A stretch of DNA of 64,000 bases from Pseudonocardia sp. TRM90224. GTDB lineage: Bacteria; Actinomycetota; Actinomycetes; Mycobacteriales; Pseudonocardiaceae. The DNA is taken from positions 31,229-95,228 of the forward strand of contig NZ_JAJGSX010000026.1 in assembly GCF_021245725.1 (NCBI RefSeq). Direction: 5' to 3'. The translations under genes and the position numbers were made by a program. Shown here one piece after another: positions 1-8,712 of the stretch. Position 1 is the first letter of the stretch. Each line of letters starts with the position of its first letter. The notes beneath the pieces are model-generated. The model had not been told where the DNA came from and searched no databases. It saw only the letters and a program-made list of their open reading frames with translations.

Positions 1-35
1 GACCCGCGGCCGCCCGATGAACCAGGCCGATGACG

Positions 36-1013
36 TCACCCGGCCGCGTCGTCCGGCCCGTCCCAGGTGTGCGGAATGTCGCGGCCGGCGAGCGCGACGA
101 GCCTGCGGAACCACCGGTGTCCCGCGTCGTCGTCGTGCCGCTCGTGCCACCACAGTCGGACGTCGAGCGGCTCCAGCGGCACCGGGCTCTCCAGGACCCG
201 CAGCGGCAGGTGCCGCGCGCAGGCCCTGGCGAGCCGCTCCTGCATGAGGGCAACATGCCCGGTGGAGGCGACCAGGTAGGGCACGGCGTGGAAGCTGTCG
301 ACCCGCACGGCGACGTCGGGTCGCACGCCGAGCCGGGCGAGCTGGCGGCTCACCGGCACGACCGACGGGAAGTCGGCGTCGTCGTGGTAGGGCACGACCC
401 ATGTCGCGGCGACCAGCCCGTCGCGGTCGGCGACGTCGTCACCGAGCTGCCGGTTGTCCCCCGCGACCACGCACACCCAGCGGTCGGTGAACAAGGGCGC
501 CGAGCGCATCTCGGGGATGCGGAAGCGGCTCGTCGACTGCGAGACGACGCAGTCGACGGCCTGGATCGTCGACGCGATGGTGGCGGCCAGCGCTTCCCTG
601 ACCAGGACGATGTTGAGTCGTACCTGCCCGGCTTCCGCGTTCACCGCCCCGGCGAGCCGCTGCCCGACGACAGCGATCGCGTAGTCGGACATGACGATCG
701 TGAACTCGCGCCGCGAGCTGCCGGGGTCGAACCCGCCCGCCGTCGCGAGGAGCCGCTCGACGCCGTCGCAGACCGCTTCGACCTGCTCGACGAGCTGGAC
801 GGCGAGCGCGGACAGCTCGTACCTGGTGCCGCGCCGGACCAGCAGGTCGTCGCCGAAGTACCGGCGCAGCCTGCCCAGCGCCGCGCTCGCCGCCGGCTGC
901 GAGACCCCGATGCGCTCGGCCGCCCGCGTGACGTTGCGCTCCCGCAACAACTCGCGCAGCACGATCAGCAGGTTCAGGTCGAGGCCGGTCAGGCGCGCGG
1001 TCGCGGACTTCAC
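36..1013 (-). CDS. LysR-family transcriptional regulator (A)
   Basis: About 325 residues, the normal LysR length. The N-terminus carries the winged helix-turn-helix (LDLNLLIVLRELLRERNVTR, then AAERIGVSQPAASAALGRLR), followed by a periplasmic-binding-like effector domain. The GTG start at 1013 is chosen because it places the HTH about 10 residues from the N-terminus, as in the paralogue at 3044-4000, and has a GGCGGG just upstream; the frame stays open to 1211 but that extension is unlike the family. It is divergent from the Rieske oxygenase at 1162, the usual LysR arrangement, so it probably controls that gene in response to an aromatic effector (inference). Its effector domain closely resembles that of the second LysR, suggesting a duplication. 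Confidence 0.9.
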   Translation of the reverse strand: MKSATARLTGLDLNLLIVLRELLRERNVTRAAERIGVSQPAASAALGRLRRYFGDDLLVRRGTRYELSALAVQLVEQVEAVCDGVERLLATAGGFDPGSSRREFTIVMSDYAIAVVGQRLAGAVNAEAGQVRLNIVLVREALAATIASTIQAVDCVVSQSTSRFRIPEMRSAPLFTDRWVCVVAGDNRQLGDDVADRDGLVAATWVVPYHDDADFPSVVPVSRQLARLGVRPDVAVRVDSFHAVPYLVASTGHVALMQERLARACARHLPLRVLESPVPLEPLDVRLWWHERHDDDAGHRWFRRLVALAGRDIPHTWDGPDDAAG

Positions 1014-1062
1014 CCCGCCATCGAAAGCCCTCGGACCGGCGCTCGCCAGTGGATCATCACCA

Positions 1063-1094
1063 TTGCTGATGCCTCGGCAGCAACAATCGTTGTT
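1063..1094. promoter_or_regulatory. candidate LysR operator in the divergent gap
   Basis: The 148-bp gap between the divergent LysR (start 1013) and Rieske gene (start 1162) holds two overlapping dyads. One is TTGCTG-N9-CAGCAA (1063-1083), which fits the T-N11-A type of LysR box. The other is AACAA-TCG-TTGTT (1082-1094). Both lie in a locally AT-richer stretch. Their position suggests binding by the adjacent LysR protein; this is inferred from sequence symmetry only. Confidence 0.45.
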
Positions 1095-1161
1095 TCCGCC
1101 GCCTCGCCACTGCTGATTAGCCTGCAGATTCATCCATATCCGGCGATCCGGAGGTCGGACG

Positions 1162-2496
1162 ATGCTGTCCCAGCAGGACAACGAGATCCTCACCCGCGTC
1201 GGTCCCGGCACCCCGATGGGTGCCCTGCTGCGTCGCTACTGGACGCCGGCCCTGCTCTCGAGCGAGCTACCGGCACCCGGCTGCGACCCGGTGCGGGTGC
1301 GGCTGCTCGGGGAGAACCTCGTGGCGTTCCGCGACGGCACCGGGACCGTCGGCCTGATCCAGGAGAACTGCCCGCACCGCGGCGCCTCGCTCTACTTCGG
1401 GCGCAACGAGGACTGCGGCCTGCGCTGCGCCTACCACGGGTGGCAGTTCGATACCGCCGGCAACTGCGTCGACATGCCGAGCGAGCCCGCGACGAGCAGC
1501 TTCAAGGAGCGCGTCAAGGCGCGGGCCTATCCCGTGCACGAATCGGGCGGGATCGCGTGGACGTACATGGGTCCCGCCGACACGATGACGCCGTTCCGCG
1601 ACTTCGGCACCGACTCCCTCCCGCAGGAGCACCACCTCGCCGCGAAGCTGCAGTGCTACTGCAACTGGGTGCAGACGATGGAGGGCAACGTCGACACGGC
1701 CCACATCTCGTGGCTGCACTCGTGGAACGGCGCCGCGGACATCCCGGACGACGGCAGCGACAAACCCGGCTACCCGTCCAACCGGATGACGTGGAAGTTC
1801 TGGCTGCACGACCGCGCGCCGCGGCTCGAGGTCGAGGACACCTGGTACGGCTTCCGCTACGCGGGCCTGCGCACCACGCCCAACGGTCACACCAACGTCC
1901 GGATCACCGAGTACGTCGCCCCGTACAGCACGATCATCGCGGCGATCCCGTACAACACGCGCCACCTCATGGTCGTCCCGATCGACGACGACAACTGCTG
2001 GCGCTACACCTTCGACACGACGATCCCGGCCAACCCGCAGGGCCACGGTGGCGCCCCGCTGTTCGACTACGGGCCCTTCGAGACCCCGTTCACGCGCCGG
2101 GTCGGGGGCATCACGCCGCGCAACTACCTGGCAGAGGCCGATTACCACATCGACCGCGAGGTGCAACGCACCACGACGTTCAGCGGGGTGGCCGACTTCG
2201 TCAGCCAGGACCTCATGGTCACCGAGTCGATGGGCCCGATCTACGACCGGTCGCAAGAGCACCTGGGCACGATCGACAAGGCGATCATCCGGATGCGGAA
2301 CCAGCTCGTCCGGTCCGCCAAGAAGCTCGCCGCCGACGACACGCCTCCCCCCGCGCTCGCCGGTGACTTCCGCTCCATCCGCGGGGCAGACAAGATCCTC
2401 GAGGACGGCCAGGACTGGCGCGTGCTCGGCACCGACGCCGACCCGGCCGTGCAGGAAGCCGAGGCGGCCATCCGCCAGCCCGCAGCCGGCGACTGA
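1162..2496 (+). CDS. Rieske non-heme iron oxygenase, alpha subunit (A)
   Basis: 444 residues, the size of the phthalate 4,5-dioxygenase-like branch of ring-hydroxylating oxygenases and O-demethylases. The Rieske [2Fe-2S] ligands are C70-P-H72 and C89-x2-H92. The mononuclear iron site is in EGNVDTAHISWLH (D178, H181, H186). It hydroxylates or O-demethylates an aromatic acid using electrons from a reductase or ferredoxin; no reductase gene lies beside it, but a ferredoxin is at 14320-14664. ATG at 1162 follows GGAGG at 1150-1154. It is a paralogue of the Rieske gene at 14707-16050 with nearly the same motifs. The substrate is not determinable; a (methoxy)benzoate or phthalate-like acid is likely from context. 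Confidence 0.9.
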   Translation: MLSQQDNEILTRVGPGTPMGALLRRYWTPALLSSELPAPGCDPVRVRLLGENLVAFRDGTGTVGLIQENCPHRGASLYFGRNEDCGLRCAYHGWQFDTAGNCVDMPSEPATSSFKERVKARAYPVHESGGIAWTYMGPADTMTPFRDFGTDSLPQEHHLAAKLQCYCNWVQTMEGNVDTAHISWLHSWNGAADIPDDGSDKPGYPSNRMTWKFWLHDRAPRLEVEDTWYGFRYAGLRTTPNGHTNVRITEYVAPYSTIIAAIPYNTRHLMVVPIDDDNCWRYTFDTTIPANPQGHGGAPLFDYGPFETPFTRRVGGITPRNYLAEADYHIDREVQRTTTFSGVADFVSQDLMVTESMGPIYDRSQEHLGTIDKAIIRMRNQLVRSAKKLAADDTPPPALAGDFRSIRGADKILEDGQDWRVLGTDADPAVQEAEAAIRQPAAGD

Positions 2497-2521
2497 GTCC
2501 GACGGTGGATACCTGTCGAGG

Positions 2522-2884
2522 TCAGGAAGACGTCAGGCAGAAGGGGTGGCCGGCCGGATCCAGGAGCACCCGCCAGCGTCCGTCGCCCGGCTGATGGTCC
2601 GGTTTGGCCGCGCCGAGTTCCAGGGCCAGCCCTTCCGCCGCATCGAGGTCGTCAGCGCGGAGATCCAGGTGGAGCTGTTGTGGCACGTCCTGCCCCGGCC
2701 ACTGCGGAGCCCGGTATCCGTCAACCCTCTGAAATCCCAGATCACAGCCGGAGCCCGCCGTCAGAGCGACGAACTCGTCCGAACTGAAGAGTTCGCGCAT
2801 CCCGGTCAGTGCACCGTAGAAGGTGGCCAGCGTCTGCGGGTCGGCACAGTCCAGAGTCACCCCTCGCAGTGCAGCACCTGGCAC
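2522..2884 (-). CDS. VOC-family (glyoxalase-like) protein
   Basis: A 120-residue single-domain vicinal-oxygen-chelate protein. Visible features are the opening strand LRGVTLDCADPQTLATFYGA, the central QQLHLDLRADDLDAAEGLAL and the closing DPAGHPFCL. The GTG at 2884 is preferred because GAAGGAGCG stands 6-7 bases upstream; the frame is open further upstream to a GTG at 2929 without a comparable site. Proteins of this size are often glyoxalase, fosfomycin-resistance or bleomycin-binding relatives, and no specific substrate can be named. It is convergent with the Rieske gene and separated from it by 25 bases, and does not clearly belong to the catabolic operon. Confidence 0.75.
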   Translation of the reverse strand: MPGAALRGVTLDCADPQTLATFYGALTGMRELFSSDEFVALTAGSGCDLGFQRVDGYRAPQWPGQDVPQQLHLDLRADDLDAAEGLALELGAAKPDHQPGDGRWRVLLDPAGHPFCLTSS

Positions 2885-3043
2885 CGTTCGCTCCTTCGCG
2901 TCCGGGGGTCCATCTCCGGCAGCAACCACACCGTAATCGCCACCTCCATCCCTGAGGTAGCGGTTTCCTGCTCAGAACTCATCGACCCACCCGACTCTCG
3001 ACGATGATTCGACGGCTACGACCGCGACCGGAATCGCGTCGCT

Positions 3044-4000
3044 CTACGGCGTGTCGTCCGGGCCGCCGTCCGCCCGCGCGGCCGCCGCGACGACGGCGCG
3101 GAACCAGCGGTGGCCGACGTCGTGGTCGTTGCGCTCGTGCCACCACAGCGTCTCGACGATTGGCGGCGGATCGCCGGGGCACTCCAGCACGCGCAGGTCA
3201 GAACGTTCGGCGAAGCGCTGGGCCAGGCGCCGCTGCATCACGGCCACCCGGTCGGTGCCCGCGACGAAGTACGGCGTGGCCTGGTAGCTCTCGACGCGGA
3301 CGGCCATCCGCGGGCGCTTCGACAACGACGCGAGCAGCGGCGCGAGCGGCGAGCCGGGCGGGTAGTCGCCGTCGGGGTGGTGCGGGACCACCCACGGCAG
3401 GTCCTCGAGGTCGGCGAGCGCGAGCCGGTCACCGACGGGACCGTCCGCGGCCACGACGCACACCCACCGGTCCCGGAACAGCTCCATGCCGTGGATCCCC
3501 GCCGACCGGAGCTGCGCCGTGGGTGCGGAGACGATGCCGTCCAGCGTGCGCAGCGTCTCGACCAGGTCGTCCGGGAGCCGTTCCTTGACCACCTTGACGT
3601 TCATGCGGACGCGCGGCGCGGCCGCGTACATGCGGCGGGAGAGCTGCTCGCCGATCGTCGCGACCACGTAGTCGGGCGCGAGGACGGTGAACTCCCGCTC
3701 GGAGTCGGCCGGCCGGAACCCCGGGTCCGTGGCGAAGAACCGTTCGAGGCTCGCGTAGACCGGCTCGATCTGCCGCGCCAGCTGCTCGGCGAGCGGGGAG
3801 AGCACGAAACCGCCGCGGGTCCGCACGAGGAGCTCGTCGCCGAACTGGCGGCGCAGGCGGCCCAGTGCCGCGCTCGCCGCGGGCTGGGTGATCCCGACCC
3901 GCTCCGCCGCCCGCGTCACGTTCCGCTCGCGCAGCAGCTCGCGCAGGATCGCCAGCAGGTTGAGGTCGAGGTTGGCCTGCGACCGCTCGCCGCGCCTCAC
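3044..4000 (-). CDS. LysR-family transcriptional regulator (B)
   Basis: 318 residues. The N-terminal HTH (LDLNLLAILRELLRERNVTR, then AAERVGITQPAASAALGRLR) is almost the same as in the LysR at 36-1013, and the C-terminal part holds the same blocks (RWVCVVA, LPWVVPHH, FRAVVAAA). The GTG start at 4000 has no strong ribosome-binding site. It is divergent from the DinB/DUF664-type gene at 4033. The two LysR genes are evident paralogues, and each may serve one of the two Rieske oxygenase systems in this island (inference). Confidence 0.9.
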   Translation of the reverse strand: MRRGERSQANLDLNLLAILRELLRERNVTRAAERVGITQPAASAALGRLRRQFGDELLVRTRGGFVLSPLAEQLARQIEPVYASLERFFATDPGFRPADSEREFTVLAPDYVVATIGEQLSRRMYAAAPRVRMNVKVVKERLPDDLVETLRTLDGIVSAPTAQLRSAGIHGMELFRDRWVCVVAADGPVGDRLALADLEDLPWVVPHHPDGDYPPGSPLAPLLASLSKRPRMAVRVESYQATPYFVAGTDRVAVMQRRLAQRFAERSDLRVLECPGDPPPIVETLWWHERNDHDVGHRWFRAVVAAAARADGGPDDTP

Positions 4001-4032
4001 GACGACGGCGCCTGGCCGTAGGGTCCCGAAGC

Positions 4033-4488
4033 ATGATCACCGTCGACGACTACCTCTACTTCACCGACCGCGCGCTCGACGGCATGTCCGAGGTCCTCCA
4101 AGAGCTCGGCGACGACCTCGCGAACCGCCGGCCCGAGCTGCCCGGCGCGAACTCGCCGTACGGGATCGTGACGCACTGCCTCGGGGTGATGAACGACTGG
4201 GCCGGGCGGCTCGTCGCGGGCCGGGAGGTCGAGCGCGACCGCGACGCGGAGTTTCGCGCGACGGGCCCGGTGCGCGATCTCGTCGAACGGATCGAGCAGG
4301 CCAGGGAGCAGCTGCGGGCCGACGTGTCCGTGGCCGAGCTGCAGGCACCGCTGCGCGCCCTGCCGTCCCCGCCGTACCGCGACACGCCCATCGGCCGGAC
4401 GCAGGGTGCGGCGCTGCAGCACGTCTACGAGGAGCTCGCGCAGCATCGCGGCCACCTCGAGCTGACCCGGGACATCCTGCGGTCGTGA
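4033..4488 (+). CDS. DinB/DUF664-family protein
   Basis: 151 residues with the four-helix DinB/DUF664 pattern: an early metal-binding histidine in SPYGIVTHCLGVMNDW and the closing HVYEELAQHRGHLELTRD, which supplies further histidines. Members include mycothiol-dependent enzymes such as maleylpyruvate isomerase relatives, and stress proteins. Mycothiol is the actinobacterial thiol, so a thiol-dependent isomerase or detoxification role beside an aromatic cluster is plausible but unproven. It ends one base before the convergent acyl-CoA synthetase stop. Confidence 0.75.
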   Translation: MITVDDYLYFTDRALDGMSEVLQELGDDLANRRPELPGANSPYGIVTHCLGVMNDWAGRLVAGREVERDRDAEFRATGPVRDLVERIEQAREQLRADVSVAELQAPLRALPSPPYRDTPIGRTQGAALQHVYEELAQHRGHLELTRDILRS

Positions 4489-4489
4489 G

Positions 4490-6085
4490 TCACTGCGTGA
4501 CCGCTGCCGGGAACTGCGCGCCCGCCCACCGCAGGTCCGCCTTGCCGGTGTTGAGCCGCTCCACCTCGGGCACGAGTGCGATGCGGCGCGGCTTCTTGTA
4601 GCCGGCGAGGCGGGCGGCGACGAACGCGGCGAGGTCGGCTGCCGTCGCCTCGACGCCGGCCTCCAGGGCGACCACGGCTCCGACGGCGCTGCCCCACTTC
4701 GGGTCGGGCACGCCGAGCACCACGACATCGCGCACGGCGGGATGGTCGCGCAGCACGAGCTCCACCTCGTCGGCGTACACCTTCTCCCCGCCGGTGTTGA
4801 TCACCGAACTGCCGCGGCCGAGCAGGTGCAGCCGGCCGTCGGCACCGAGCAGGGCCATGTCACCGGGGATGGAGTAGCGGACGCCGTCGATGTCCTGGAA
4901 GGCATTGGCGGTCTTCTCCGCGTCGCCCTCGTAGGACGCGTCCGCGACGACCGGCGCCGCCAGCAGTCCGACCGTGTCGGAGCCGGGTTCGACGTCGTGC
5001 CCGTCGGGATCGAGCAGCCGCGCCCCCGGCGCCAGCGTGAACGTGCCGGCCTGGTCGTCCGCCGTGGCCCGGGTGATCGTCGCGACCGCGTACACGCCGC
5101 CCTCCGACGCGGCGATCGTGTCGAGCAGCGTCACGTCGGCGTACGCGAGCAGCCGCCGCTTCACCGGCGGGCTCCACACCGCTCCGACGCTGCGGATGCG
5201 CCGCAGGCTGCCGATCGCGGCGGCCCCGCCCGCGTCGAGCGCGTCGAGCAGGCGCACCGCGAACGCGTCGCCGACGATCGTCAGGTCGGTGACGCGGTGG
5301 CGCTCGATCGCCGCGACCAGGTCGGCGCCGGTCGTGCTGCGGCCGGGCAGCAGCGCCACGGGCGCGCCGACGGCGAGGGTGCCCAGCGCCGAGTAGAGGC
5401 CGGTGCCGTGCATGAGTGGCGACGCCGGCAGGTGCACCAGCCCGGACGGGCCGTGCGGATCGATGTCGAGCGCCTGGTGCAGCGCCTCCACGCCGGCCGC
5501 GGGGTCGATTCCCAGCGTGGTGAACCCACCGGACCGCACGGCTCGCAGCCGCTCGGTGTGGCTGCCGATCACGGCCTTCGGGTACCCGGTCGTACCGCCG
5601 GTGAACAGGAGCCACTCGGCATCACCCCGCGGACGGCGCGGGTGCCGGGGCGCGGCCGCGACGGCCGGACCGAAGCCTCCATCTGCTGCGATCTCGACCA
5701 GCACGTCGGCGGCCGGCAGCCTGGCCGCCGCCTCGCCGACGACGTCGGACAGCTCGGCGTCCGCGATCACCCCCCGCGCGCCCGCGCTCTCGAGCAGGTG
5801 CCGGACCTCGGCCGCCCGGTAGCGGTAGTTGACGTTGATCGGGGTGGCGCGCAGCTTGAACAGCGCGTGCAACGCCACGAGGTACTCGGGTGAGTTCCGG
5901 GCCGCGAGTCCCACGCGGTGGTCGGCGCCGATCCCGAGCGCGGTGAGGTGAGCGGCGAGGCGGTCGGCCAGTTCGTCGAACTGCCCCCAGGTCAGCGCCC
6001 GATCGCCCGCCGCGACGGCCGGGCGCGTGGGCGCGAGATCGGCGATCAGCTCGAACTGGGACGCGAAGTTGTCGGGCAGGGACAT
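4490..6085 (-). CDS. acyl-CoA synthetase, AMP-forming (CouL-like)
   Basis: 531 residues with the ANL superfamily motifs: the phosphate loop LLFTGGTTGYPKAV, the ATP-binding GDMALLGADGRLHLLGRGSS and the C-terminal lysine region NTGKADLRW. It activates a carboxylic acid to its CoA thioester. It is the last gene of the operon and starts one base after the amidohydrolase stop. Together with the neighbouring MaoC hydratase, SDR and amidohydrolase it matches the composition of the actinobacterial CouL/M/N/O hydroxycinnamate route, so a phenylpropenoid acid is the favoured substrate (inference). A fatty or steroid acid is the alternative. Confidence 0.88.
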   Translation of the reverse strand: MSLPDNFASQFELIADLAPTRPAVAAGDRALTWGQFDELADRLAAHLTALGIGADHRVGLAARNSPEYLVALHALFKLRATPINVNYRYRAAEVRHLLESAGARGVIADAELSDVVGEAAARLPAADVLVEIAADGGFGPAVAAAPRHPRRPRGDAEWLLFTGGTTGYPKAVIGSHTERLRAVRSGGFTTLGIDPAAGVEALHQALDIDPHGPSGLVHLPASPLMHGTGLYSALGTLAVGAPVALLPGRSTTGADLVAAIERHRVTDLTIVGDAFAVRLLDALDAGGAAAIGSLRRIRSVGAVWSPPVKRRLLAYADVTLLDTIAASEGGVYAVATITRATADDQAGTFTLAPGARLLDPDGHDVEPGSDTVGLLAAPVVADASYEGDAEKTANAFQDIDGVRYSIPGDMALLGADGRLHLLGRGSSVINTGGEKVYADEVELVLRDHPAVRDVVVLGVPDPKWGSAVGAVVALEAGVEATAADLAAFVAARLAGYKKPRRIALVPEVERLNTGKADLRWAGAQFPAAVTQ

Positions 6086-6086
6086 C

Positions 6087-6965
6087 TCAGGTGATCCCCA
6101 GCAGGCGGGCCGCGTTGTGCAGCATGATGTCGGGCTTCACCGCGTCGCGGATCTCGGTCTTCTCCAGGTCCGCCAGCCAGCGCTCCGGGGTGAACAGCGG
6201 GAAGTCGGTGCCGAACAGCACCTTCTTGCGCAGCAACGTGTTGGCGTACTGCACCAGCTGCGCCGGCCAGTACTTCGGCGACCACCCCGACAGGTCGATG
6301 TGCACCTGCCCCTTGTGCACCGCGATGGCCAGCGCCTCGTCCTGCCAGGGGAACGACGGGTGCGCCATGACGATCGGCATCTCCGGGAAGTCGACCGCGA
6401 CGTCGTCTAGGAACATCGGGTTCGAGTACTTCAGCCGGATCCCGCCGCCACCCTTCTGACCCGACCCCACCCCGTTCTGCCCGGTGTGGAACAGCGCAGG
6501 CAGGCCGTGCTCGGCGAGCACTTCGTAGATCGGGTACGCGGTGCGGTCGTTCGGGTAGAACTCCTGGACGCTCGGGTGGAACTTGAACCCCCGCATCCCG
6601 TGGTCGGCGATGAGCCGCCGGGTGATCGCCGCTCCGCCCTTGCCGCGCAACGGGTGCACGCTCCCGAACGGGATGATCACGTCCGGGTGCTCCGCCGCGA
6701 CCTCGCCGATCTCCTCGTTGCTCGGTGCGTGCTCGGCCACCTCGCCGAGCGAGTCGATCGTGAACGCCACGGCCGCCATCCGCCGCTCCCGGTAGAACGC
6801 GGCGAGCTGGTGCAGGTCCATGCCGAGCACGTCGGAGCGGAAGTGCTCCTTCATCTCCGCCATCCGGGCCGCGCCGGCCTCGGATTGCGCGGCGGTGGTG
6901 GAGAAGTGCACGTGGGTGTGCATGTCGATCGCGACGAGGTCGGCCACGTTCATCGGGGAGCTCAT
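6087..6965 (-). CDS. amidohydrolase-superfamily enzyme (CouO-like candidate)
   Basis: 292 residues of the amidohydrolase-2/ACMSD type. The N-terminal metal motif is HTHVHF, followed by GFKFHPSVQEFYP, VMAHPSFPWQDE and LFGTDFPLF with the late metal-binding aspartate. ATG at 6965 overlaps the SDR stop (ATGA). In the CouL/M/N/O pathway an amidohydrolase-family protein cleaves the aromatic beta-ketoacyl-CoA to the aromatic acid and acetyl-CoA, and that is the best contextual guess. ACMSD-family decarboxylation or 4-oxalomesaconate hydration (LigJ-like) are alternatives. Confidence 0.85.
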   Translation of the reverse strand: MSSPMNVADLVAIDMHTHVHFSTTAAQSEAGAARMAEMKEHFRSDVLGMDLHQLAAFYRERRMAAVAFTIDSLGEVAEHAPSNEEIGEVAAEHPDVIIPFGSVHPLRGKGGAAITRRLIADHGMRGFKFHPSVQEFYPNDRTAYPIYEVLAEHGLPALFHTGQNGVGSGQKGGGGIRLKYSNPMFLDDVAVDFPEMPIVMAHPSFPWQDEALAIAVHKGQVHIDLSGWSPKYWPAQLVQYANTLLRKKVLFGTDFPLFTPERWLADLEKTEIRDAVKPDIMLHNAARLLGIT

Positions 6966-7861
6966 CGGGCTGCCGTCGGCACGTCGGCTCCGAACGGCTG
7001 CAGGTGGGGCGCGAGCAGCGCCGGGAACTCGTCGGCGATCGCGGCCGCCGTCCACCCACCGGTCCGCGACGCCTGCGCCGCGACGGTCGGGTGCGACCAG
7101 ACGCTGATCCGGTCACCGCCCACCCCGAGCGCCTGCCCGGTGACGCCCGCGGCGGCGTCGGAGAGCAGGTAGACCAGCAGCGGCGCCACGTCCTCCGCCG
7201 TGCCGACGCCGTTCTCCCGCAGGGCCTCCGGCACCGGCTCGCCCCGCTCCACGGCGGCGACGGCGGCGGCGAACGCCGGCATGGTGGCGACCATCCTCGT
7301 CAGCGCGACCGGTACCAGCGCGTTCACCGTGGTCCCGTACCGGGTCGTCTCGGCGGCCAGCGTGCGGGCCATGCCGACGATGCCCGCCTTCACCGCCGAG
7401 TAGTTGGTCTGCCCGAAGCTCGCGCGCTGCCCCGCCGGCGAACCGACGAGCACCAGCCGGCCGCCGCCGCCCTGCTCGCGGAACCGCCCGATCGCCGCCC
7501 GCGCGCACGTGAACGTGCCCCGCAGGTGCGTCTCCACGACGACGTCGAAGTCCTCGTCGGACATCTTCCCCACCGTGCGGTCGCGCAGCAGCCCGGCGTT
7601 GGTCACCATCGCGTCCAGCCGCCCGAACCGCTCGACGGCCGTCGCGACCAGCGCCTCGGCCGTGTCGGTCGGGCCCACCGGCGCGATGACCGGGGCGGCC
7701 CGGCCACCGGCTGCCTCGATCTCCGCCACCACCGCGGCAGCGGCGTCGGCGTCCACGTCGTTGACGACCACCGCCGCACCTGCGTCGGCCACGGCGCGGG
7801 CGTAGGCCCGGCCCAGCCCACGGCCGGAGCCGGTCACCACGACCACTTTCCCGTCAAGCAC
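6962..7861 (-). CDS. SDR-family dehydrogenase (CouN-like candidate)
   Basis: About 299 residues. The N-terminal NAD(P)-binding glycine motif is VVVTGSGRGLGRAYA, the NAG motif is TNAGLL, and the catalytic Ser and YxxxK lie in VLVGSPAG and NYSAVKAG. The GTG at 7861 is preferred because GGAAGGACA stands just upstream; it overlaps the end of the MaoC gene by 8 bases. A C-terminal extension of about 50 residues follows the usual SDR core. It probably oxidises a 3-hydroxyacyl-CoA formed by the preceding hydratase (inference from gene order). Confidence 0.88.
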   Translation of the reverse strand: MLDGKVVVVTGSGRGLGRAYARAVADAGAAVVVNDVDADAAAAVVAEIEAAGGRAAPVIAPVGPTDTAEALVATAVERFGRLDAMVTNAGLLRDRTVGKMSDEDFDVVVETHLRGTFTCARAAIGRFREQGGGGRLVLVGSPAGQRASFGQTNYSAVKAGIVGMARTLAAETTRYGTTVNALVPVALTRMVATMPAFAAAVAAVERGEPVPEALRENGVGTAEDVAPLLVYLLSDAAAGVTGQALGVGGDRISVWSHPTVAAQASRTGGWTAAAIADEFPALLAPHLQPFGADVPTAAR

Positions 7862-8711
7862 TGTGCTGTCCTTCCGCCACGACGGCCCGACCACGGTCGA
7901 TCACGACCGTTCCTCCCTCGGTGCTGGCCCGGAACCGGGCGTCCGCACCGTCCTGCCAGATCTCGACGGTGAGCGCCTGCCCCGGCAGCACCGTCGCGCT
8001 GAACCGCCCGTACATCGACGTGAGCCGGGCGGGGTCGCCACCGGCGATCGCGTGCAGCAGCGCCCGGCCGGCCACGCCGTAGGTGCACAGCCCGTGCAGG
8101 ATCGGGGTGGGGAATCCGCCGCGCGCGGCGAACTTCGGATCGGAGTGCAGCGGGTTGCGGTCGCCGGAGAGGCGGTAGAGCAACGCCTGCTCCGGACGCG
8201 TCGCGTACGTGGTGACGTGATCGGGTGCCCGGTCGGGCACCACCCAGTCGTCGACGGGCCCGCGCTCTCCGCCGAATCCGCCCTCGCCGCGGATGTAGAC
8301 GGCGCTGCGGTTCGTCGCCAGCAGCGAGCCGTCCGCGAGCACGGCGGCCGAGGTGATCTCCACCAGCGCGCCCTTTCCCTTGTCGTACACGCCGGAGACG
8401 TGGGCGCGCGCCGTGACCGTGCCCTCGACCGGGACCTGGCGGTGCAGCACGATCTCCTGCTCGGCGTGCACCAGCCGGGCCGGGTCGAACTCACCGAAGG
8501 GTGGCGGTGGGGCCTGCGAGAGCAGCACGGCGAACGTCGGCAGCACCTGCTGCGCGACACCGGCGGAGTTCTCCGTGGTGAACGACAGCTCCTCGGTGGG
8601 TGCGCCGAGGCCGGCCCCAACGCCGACGGCGTAGAGGAGCGCGTCCTTCGAGGTCCAGGAACGGGTGCGGGGCTCGCCCTCCGCACCCACGGCAGCACGG
8701 TCGATCGGCAT
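7854..8711 (-). CDS. MaoC-family enoyl-CoA hydratase 2 (CouM-like candidate)
   Basis: 285 residues forming a double hotdog fold. The hydratase 2 signature YRLSGDRNPLHSDPKFA is complete and supplies the catalytic Asp and His, followed by HGLCTYGVAGRALLHAI. It hydrates a trans-2-enoyl-CoA to the (R)-3-hydroxyacyl-CoA. It follows the ABC ATPase stop by one base and overlaps the SDR start. In this operon it would hydrate a cinnamoyl-CoA-type substrate made by the synthetase at the operon end. Steroid side-chain hydratases share the motif, so substrate size is open. Confidence 0.88.
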   Translation of the reverse strand: MPIDRAAVGAEGEPRTRSWTSKDALLYAVGVGAGLGAPTEELSFTTENSAGVAQQVLPTFAVLLSQAPPPPFGEFDPARLVHAEQEIVLHRQVPVEGTVTARAHVSGVYDKGKGALVEITSAAVLADGSLLATNRSAVYIRGEGGFGGERGPVDDWVVPDRAPDHVTTYATRPEQALLYRLSGDRNPLHSDPKFAARGGFPTPILHGLCTYGVAGRALLHAIAGGDPARLTSMYGRFSATVLPGQALTVEIWQDGADARFRASTEGGTVVIDRGRAVVAEGQHSA

Positions 8712-8712
8712 C

